Positions 44,066 through 48,992 of a stretch of DNA of 48,992 nt are shown piece after piece. Under the pieces are notes generated by a model. The model was not told the DNA's origin. It saw only the letters and a program-made list of their open reading frames with translations, and did no database searches. The stretch's first letter is position 1. Every line of letters begins with the position of its first letter. The position numbers were made by a program, and so were the translations under genes. This DNA comes from Pseudomonadota bacterium. GTDB taxonomy: Bacteria; Desulfobacterota; Desulfobulbia; Desulfobulbales; Desulfocapsaceae. Location of the stretch: positions 1 through 48,992 of the forward strand of contig JAHJLI010000064.1 in NCBI GenBank assembly GCA_018821785.1. The letters are read 5' to 3'.

Positions 44066-45589
44066 CTATTGTGCGACAACACGGTTGCGACCCTGATTCT
44101 TTGCCAGGTAAAGCGCCTCGTCGGCACGTCCAATGGTGTGGGCGATGTCACTGTCTTTTGTCGCGGCGGCGGTCACTCCCAAGCTGATGGTGACGGCAAC
44201 AGAAGCAACCGGCCCGTCAATCACCAACGTCTCAATTGCCTTGCGCAACTGCTCGGCGAGGATCATCGCCCCCTCCAAGTCGGTTTCCGGAAGAATGGCA
44301 ACAAACTCTTCGCCGCCGTAACGGCCAAAAATGTCCGACTCGCGCATCGCACCAGCACAAAGGCCGGCAAGGCTTTTCAAGACTGCATCGCCGGTCGAGT
44401 GGCCGTATGTGTCGTTGATCGCCTTGAAATGATCTACATCTAAGATGATCGCGGTCAACGGTCGCTTATAACGATGGGCAGAGCTCAGCTGTTGGTTGCC
44501 GACCTCAAAGAGGTAGCCGCGATTATACACCTTTGTCAGCGCATCTGTGGAAGCCATGATCAACAGATCCTCGTTGGCCTTGCTGAGGGCGTTGGTGCGC
44601 TCGATAACTTTCTGCTCAAGGGTTTCCAGCAGATGGATATTGCAAAGGCTGACAGCGGCGGTGGTGCAAAACACTTCAATCAGGGCACTGTCGAACTCGG
44701 TCGGGGCGTTTTTCGATTCAAAGAGAATGACGATCTCAAAGACGGTCTGGGAATAGAAATAGATCGAGAAATGTCCCTCGTAAAATCCGCCTTGCCCGCT
44801 CTCAAAGGCATCAATGATGTCCTGCTTCCAGGCCGGCAGATTCGCTCTTTCCAATTCTGTACCGGTTATTCCGTTATACTTGCCGGCGGCCGCAAGGACG
44901 ACGGGTTTCGGCAGAGTCCCGCCGGTGCTGCCCCGGGAGTTTCGGGCGCAGAGGATGGCGTCGCTGCCGAGATTGAACATGGCCTGCATTTGCATCAACA
45001 AGCCGGAAAGGAAGCAATCCGTGGAGCGAACCTTCAAGAGCGCCACTGATCCTTCGAGTATCTGCTGCAACCCATGCCTGCTTGCTTCGATCGTTTGCAG
45101 ATGCCTAAATGATCGCATCGCCGACACGAGGGTGGTGAAGAGCTTGCTTGTCGTCAACTCCGATTTCGCCTTGTAATCGTTGATGTCAAAGTCAACGATG
45201 ACGCTCTCTTCCGGTGCCTGTCCGGGTTGTCCTGTACGCAGGATGATACGTACGAGACTGTTGCAGAGTTCTTCCCGAATGCGCTTGACGGCCATCAGGC
45301 CGGCATTTTCCGTTTCCATGACGACATCAAGAAACACCACCGCAACGTTGGGATTATCCTTGAGCATCTGGAACGTCTCTTCACCGGAATAGGCGTCGAG
45401 GAACTCAATGCCTCGGTCGAGAAACGAGAAGTCCCTGAGTACCAGTTTGGTCGCGACATGGACATCCGGTTCATCGTCGGCAATCAGAACCTTCCACATC
45501 TTCCTTTCGGTCGGTGGTGACTGCTCATCCTCGTCGATAAACAGGAGCTCATCTGCCTCATCGGTGGGTTCAGGTTTTATCTGGGCCAT
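44066..45589 (-). CDS. Response regulator: REC-DUF3369-GGDEF diguanylate cyclase
   Basis: The 507 residues have a receiver domain (residues 30-160: [11 protein letters not shown], phospho-Asp in VVFLDVVME, Lys in DYKAKSE), a DUF3369 sensor region to about 330, and a GGDEF cyclase. The cyclase has [18 protein letters not shown], the inhibitory I-site RESD and the active site GRYGGEEFV. It converts the signal from a phosphorylating kinase into c-di-GMP. REC-DUF3369 is a known sensor pair that is more often followed by HD-GYP. It starts 67 bases after the histidine kinase gene on the same strand, so that kinase is the likely partner. All catalytic residues are present. Confidence 0.93.
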   Translation of the reverse strand: MAQIKPEPTDEADELLFIDEDEQSPPTERKMWKVLIADDEPDVHVATKLVLRDFSFLDRGIEFLDAYSGEETFQMLKDNPNVAVVFLDVVMETENAGLMAVKRIREELCNSLVRIILRTGQPGQAPEESVIVDFDINDYKAKSELTTSKLFTTLVSAMRSFRHLQTIEASRHGLQQILEGSVALLKVRSTDCFLSGLLMQMQAMFNLGSDAILCARNSRGSTGGTLPKPVVLAAAGKYNGITGTELERANLPAWKQDIIDAFESGQGGFYEGHFSIYFYSQTVFEIVILFESKNAPTEFDSALIEVFCTTAAVSLCNIHLLETLEQKVIERTNALSKANEDLLIMASTDALTKVYNRGYLFEVGNQQLSSAHRYKRPLTAIILDVDHFKAINDTYGHSTGDAVLKSLAGLCAGAMRESDIFGRYGGEEFVAILPETDLEGAMILAEQLRKAIETLVIDGPVASVAVTISLGVTAAATKDSDIAHTIGRADEALYLAKNQGRNRVVAQ

Positions 45590-45656
45590 AGATTCCTCAA
45601 ATTTTGTTTCCCGAAAGCTTCACCGGCCCTAGTCACCAGTGCCAACGCCAACGCCT

Positions 45657-47699
45657 TTATCCTTTCACATTGGCGCTGCTCGGGGCCTTGAGCGGCAAGC
45701 TGATTGTGAAACAGGTTCCTTTGCCAACTTCACTTGTAACCGTAATTTGTCCCCCAAGAATGCCGGTTACAATGTTGTAGACGATATTGAGACCAAGGCC
45801 GCTGCCCCCCGAGCCCAATTTGGTGGTATAAAAGGGGTCAAAGATGCGCGGCAAGACTTCCTCGGCAATGCCTCGCCCATCGTCGCTGATTCTCAGCAGG
45901 ACTTGATCACCGTCTCTTTCTAACCTTTCGGCGCAAAGCGTTATCGCCCCATTCTTTCGGCCCTCAAAACCATGCAAGATGGCGTTATTGATAAGGTTGG
46001 TGAGAATCTGTCCAAGCGGTCCCGGATAACTGTCGAGACAAATGTCTTTGTCAATGTCCTGTGCCAGCGTGTATGCGGTCTTGCGGATCGTTGGCCCGAG
46101 GATTTTGGCTATTTCCGACACCACCTCGGCAAGCTTGAAAACACGACGTTGGGAACTGGTCTGATCAACGGCCACCTGCTTGAAGCTGCTAATCAATTCT
46201 GCTGCCTTATGCAAATTGCGCACCAGGACGTCACTGGATTGTGAAACATCTGCCATGTAATTGTCGAGGGTGGATCGGCGCAACCCGGTCTTCAGCGCCT
46301 CATCCATCTTAGCACTGGCCTCCATGACATGAGTCGCCACCATGAGACTGTTGCCGATCGGCGTATTCAATTCGTGCGACACCCCTGCGACCATGGAACC
46401 CAGCGCCGCCAGTTTTTCGCTGCGCACCAGCTCGTTCTGGGTGGTGCGCAAATTTTCCAACGCCTGCCCCAACTCCGCATTCGCTTTCTCCAGCGCTTCG
46501 GAGCGATTTTCCAAAGATTTTTCGGCGGAACGCCTTGCGGTTATGTCCTGCAAGGTTTCGATGGCCCCGGTGAGTTTGCCCTCCGCATTCCTGAGCGGTG
46601 CCGCGGTGAAGTAAAGCCAGCGACCACCTTCACCCATCTGCGGGAAAAAGTCTTCGGCTTCGAAGGCTCCAGCGATGAGGGTCGAATGGCTGAATTTCAA
46701 GTAGTGCTTGGCAATCGTCTCATCACTTGCCTGAGACACCACCAGATCGGCCATGGAAGGACGAGGTGCCTCATAAAACGCCTGCCAGATTGTGGTTTTA
46801 TGGAAAATGTTATTGCGTGCCAAGCCGGTCAGTTTTTCGCATGCCTGGTTCCAATGGGTGACTCGATGTTCGGCATCGATGACGAAGGTTGGAATCGAGC
46901 TGCCATCTACTATTTGTGCCAATTGGCGCTCGTTTTCCTTTATCGCTTGCTCCACCGCGCGGATCTCCGTCACGTCCTCGGCAATCCAGATTGTCCCGGC
47001 GGAAGTAATGCTAGAATTGACTGCCTTTGCCGAAAGGTGGCCGAGGAAAGTGCTGCCGTCCTTGCGACGCAACGGGCACTCGATAACGTATGTGCCACCT
47101 GCGCTAAGAATGGGGCCCGCCTCTTTGCCTATTTCCGCATACACCTCGTCGGACACCCAGAACACCGACCCCGGCTTGCCGGCCAGATCCTCGGGTGAAT
47201 CCCAGCCAAAAATTTCCGCAAATTTCGGGTTGCAGTGATGTACCTTGCGATCGCGGGTAAACAAAATCCCCACCGAAGCATTCTCCAGCGTCGCTAAATA
47301 CTGCATTTCCGCTTGTTTGCGTCGAGTGATGTCGGTAAAGATGGTGACGAAGCCGCCGTTCGGGAGTGGGGTGCCGCGAACTTCGAGAACTATGCCATCG
47401 GGACGTGTTCGCTCGAACTCATGTGCTTCCATCAAGCGGCAGAGTTCCAGCCTTTCTTTCACCTGTTGCTCTACATCGCCCGGCCCATAGTCCCCACGAT
47501 GGGCGTTATAGCGGAATAAAGTCGACATGTGCGGAGCCCCCTGGTCAAACAGCTCATCTGGAAATTCCAACAGTTCCCGAAACTTCATGTTCCAGGCCAC
47601 GACATTCATATCGTGATCAATAAGCATGATGCCGCTCGGGAAATTATCCAGGATGGTCTGGAAAACTGTCGAAAGATCCAGGTTTTTTGCAATTTCCAT
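45657..47699 (-). CDS. Multi-PAS sensor histidine kinase
   Basis: A soluble-looking 680-residue kinase without a clear membrane helix. PAS units begin at about residues 10 (TILDNFPSGIMLIDHDMNVV), 130 (ATLENASVGILFTRD), 250 (QIVDGSSIPTFVIDAEH) and possibly one more. They are followed by a HisKA H-box (GVSHELNTPIGNS) and a HATPase (LTNLINNAILHGF, DDGRGI, GSGGSGLGLNIV). ATG 47697-47699 (MEIAKNLDL) is chosen because GGGGGAG lies just upstream; the frame's GTG/ATG options to 47783 lack this. It is transcribed with the REC-DUF3369-GGDEF gene and should phosphorylate it. The ligand is unknown; there is no Cys or His heme motif to suggest a redox sensor. Confidence 0.9.
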   Translation of the reverse strand: MEIAKNLDLSTVFQTILDNFPSGIMLIDHDMNVVAWNMKFRELLEFPDELFDQGAPHMSTLFRYNAHRGDYGPGDVEQQVKERLELCRLMEAHEFERTRPDGIVLEVRGTPLPNGGFVTIFTDITRRKQAEMQYLATLENASVGILFTRDRKVHHCNPKFAEIFGWDSPEDLAGKPGSVFWVSDEVYAEIGKEAGPILSAGGTYVIECPLRRKDGSTFLGHLSAKAVNSSITSAGTIWIAEDVTEIRAVEQAIKENERQLAQIVDGSSIPTFVIDAEHRVTHWNQACEKLTGLARNNIFHKTTIWQAFYEAPRPSMADLVVSQASDETIAKHYLKFSHSTLIAGAFEAEDFFPQMGEGGRWLYFTAAPLRNAEGKLTGAIETLQDITARRSAEKSLENRSEALEKANAELGQALENLRTTQNELVRSEKLAALGSMVAGVSHELNTPIGNSLMVATHVMEASAKMDEALKTGLRRSTLDNYMADVSQSSDVLVRNLHKAAELISSFKQVAVDQTSSQRRVFKLAEVVSEIAKILGPTIRKTAYTLAQDIDKDICLDSYPGPLGQILTNLINNAILHGFEGRKNGAITLCAERLERDGDQVLLRISDDGRGIAEEVLPRIFDPFYTTKLGSGGSGLGLNIVYNIVTGILGGQITVTSEVGKGTCFTISLPLKAPSSANVKG

Positions 47700-48502
47700 T
47701 GTATCTCCCCCCTCGGTTATCATAGGTGGCCGACCGGAATTGGTTCTGCTGGGAATTGCGTCTCCGGTTCCTGTGGCCATCATTATCAGGCAGCTTGTGG
47801 TAGAAGGTCGATCGGATTCGATATTTGAAGGCTATCATTTTCTTGGCAAAATTAGCAAATTCTATTTTTCAACCTTTATCCTGCATCGAATAGGACCTGC
47901 GTGCGTTGTTTCCAAGCCCAAAAAATGCTATGCTTGGAATGAGAATAAGAAGAGGCATGAATATATTTATTGACAGCCACATTGTGGGTGTTGAGTAATC
48001 GCTTTCTTCTGGTTACCGAAGAAAAGCCCTTTCCAACGTAAGAGCATCCGATCCAATGCATCAAAAACCACTTTTTCAATACGGTTTTCACAATCGTTTT
48101 TTCGCTGAAAAAAATAACTGGTATTGGACCAAGGTCACCGATCTTTTTCCCGCAAAAACATTGCATTAATCGCAGAAAATTGGAAGCAGTTTTCACATGA
48201 TGGAAATCATAGCAAAAGGCCGTTATTTTTCGACAGGCACGGGTTGATATACTGAAAATCTGGGATGCGACGTGAATTGCCCAGAGATCTCCTGTGAATT
48301 TTGACTGAATCCTTATTTCATCAGGTATAGGTTTGTCATGGCAATCCTCGGCTCAAAAGCACACCTCACGGCTTGAGTTTTTTCCTGTGTATACGTAACA
48401 AATCCGCTCTATAAAAAGTCAACATCTTTCCAAAACATCTTGATGCCAAATGACTTTTGATACTTTCGCACTCATTCGGTTTTTCCTGCAACGGTTTTTT
48501 CA
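47700..48502. other. Gene-poor stretch
   Basis: About 800 bases without a supported gene. A 106-codon minus frame (47876-48196) has no recognised family, no ribosome binding site and biased composition. Small AT-rich inverted repeats are present (for example CTTTCTTC/GAAGAAAAG near 48000). Confidence 0.45.
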
Positions 48503-48992
48503 TCAATAAAATGGCCAGATCAAGGGAATCAGCAGGGTCGATGCCACCACCACGAAGACGTTCAGTGGAATGCCGAGTTTCATGTAATCGGTAAAGCTGT
48601 ATCCACCCGGTCCGTATACCATTAGATTGGTCTGATAACCCATGGGTGTGGCAAAGCAGGCACTGGCGCCGAAGCAGATGCCGACAATAAAGGGTTTTGG
48701 ATCAACCCCGATACCCACCGCCGTCGAGATTGCAATAGGCAGCAGCAGAACGGCGGTGGCGTTATTGCTCAGTAACTGCGTACAAAGGCTGGTCAGGAGA
48801 ATCACGGCTCCAAGTATGATAGTCGGTGAAAGCCCGGAGAAAAGGTTGAGAAAGGTTTCGGCATAGAGTTGACTGGCCCCGGTTTTTTGCATTGCTGTAC
48901 CGAGGGCGATGGTTCCGGCAATCAGCAGCAGCACATCCCCCTGCAGGGACCGATAGGCGTCCCGCATCTGCAGACATCCAGTAACGATCATA
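48503..48992 (-). CDS. SLC13-type anion/dicarboxylate permease, C-terminal part
   Basis: The last ~162 codons of a membrane transporter whose 5' part lies beyond the window. Helices include DVLLLIAGTIALGTAMQKTGA, TIILGAVILLTSLCTQLLSNNATAVLLLPIAIS and VGICFGASACFATPMGYQTN. The LSNNATAV and S-x-ATPMGYQTN motifs are the repeat hairpins that bind sodium and anion in the divalent anion:sodium symporter/ArsB superfamily. The protein ends with a final helix (VFVVVASTLLIPLIWPF). The substrate (sulfate, dicarboxylate or other) cannot be told from this part. Minus strand, well separated from the kinase operon. Confidence 0.85.
   Translation of the reverse strand, partial: MIVTGCLQMRDAYRSLQGDVLLLIAGTIALGTAMQKTGASQLYAETFLNLFSGLSPTIILGAVILLTSLCTQLLSNNATAVLLLPIAISTAVGIGVDPKPFIVGICFGASACFATPMGYQTNLMVYGPGGYSFTDYMKLGIPLNVFVVVASTLLIPLIWPFY

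Noticed and set aside
47876..48196. A 106-codon minus-strand frame upstream of the SLC13-type gene.
   Set aside because: Atypical composition, no Shine-Dalgarno and no family resemblance; other frames over the same DNA are equally plausible.
1..48992. CRISPR arrays, tRNA or rRNA genes, complete insertion sequences and prophage genes.
   Set aside because: Looked for on both strands; no regularly spaced direct repeats, cloverleaf-like segments or intact transposase or integrase frames were seen.

Overview
The window reads as a chromosomal segment of a Gram-negative anaerobe, most likely a member of the Desulfobacterota (Desulfobulbales-like). This rests on the gene families seen: a NAD(P)-linked 2-oxoacid:ferredoxin oxidoreductase cluster, a multiheme cytochrome fused to a bd-oxidase-like membrane domain, PAS/GGDEF sensors and hybrid kinases. 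It is inference from family resemblance; there is no rRNA or tRNA gene in the window to anchor it.

Region 1 (1-12.1 kb) is housekeeping, nearly all on the minus strand. A tight guaB-guaA-NYN/cold-shock-glucokinase operon is followed by a plus-strand YrdC/YciO gene, rpsA with ihfB downstream (the same order as in E. coli), a DEAD-box RNA helicase, a zinc-ribbon/pseudo-receiver protein and a PilT-type ATPase. Region 2 (12.2-19.8 kb) is a plus-strand operon: ilvD, an FAD/Fe-S NAD(P) oxidoreductase, the two chains of a 2-oxoacid:ferredoxin oxidoreductase with ATGA start/stop overlaps, and an ilvA that has lost its middle. Region 3 (20-26.5 kb) holds a CsgG-like secreted protein, a small membrane protein, map, holA, clpS and clpA, closed by a strong terminator.

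Region 4 (26.5-44 kb) differs: it is patchy, partly AT-rich, has several gene-poor stretches and many damaged genes. These are two GGDEF genes missing their 5' ends, a TAT flavoprotein with an in-frame amber codon and its 3' end fused to an outer-membrane barrel remnant, a hybrid kinase frameshifted just after its signal peptide, an MmeI-type restriction-modification remnant, a RelE/ParE-like scrap, a frameshifted signal peptidase and a broken ZIP transporter. An intact two-gene operon for a triheme bd-like quinol-cytochrome complex sits among them. Region 5 (44-49 kb) is an apparently intact two-component pair (multi-PAS histidine kinase plus REC-DUF3369-GGDEF regulator) and the 3' part of an SLC13-type permease.

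The most distinctive unexplained structure is a family of five intergenic palindromic elements (about 75-80 bases) between 6.0 and 23.7 kb, whose arms vary in a compensating way. A second, unrelated repeat pair (about 70 bases) lies at 29.0 and 44.0 kb in the decayed zone. No CRISPR array, complete insertion sequence, tRNA or rRNA was found.
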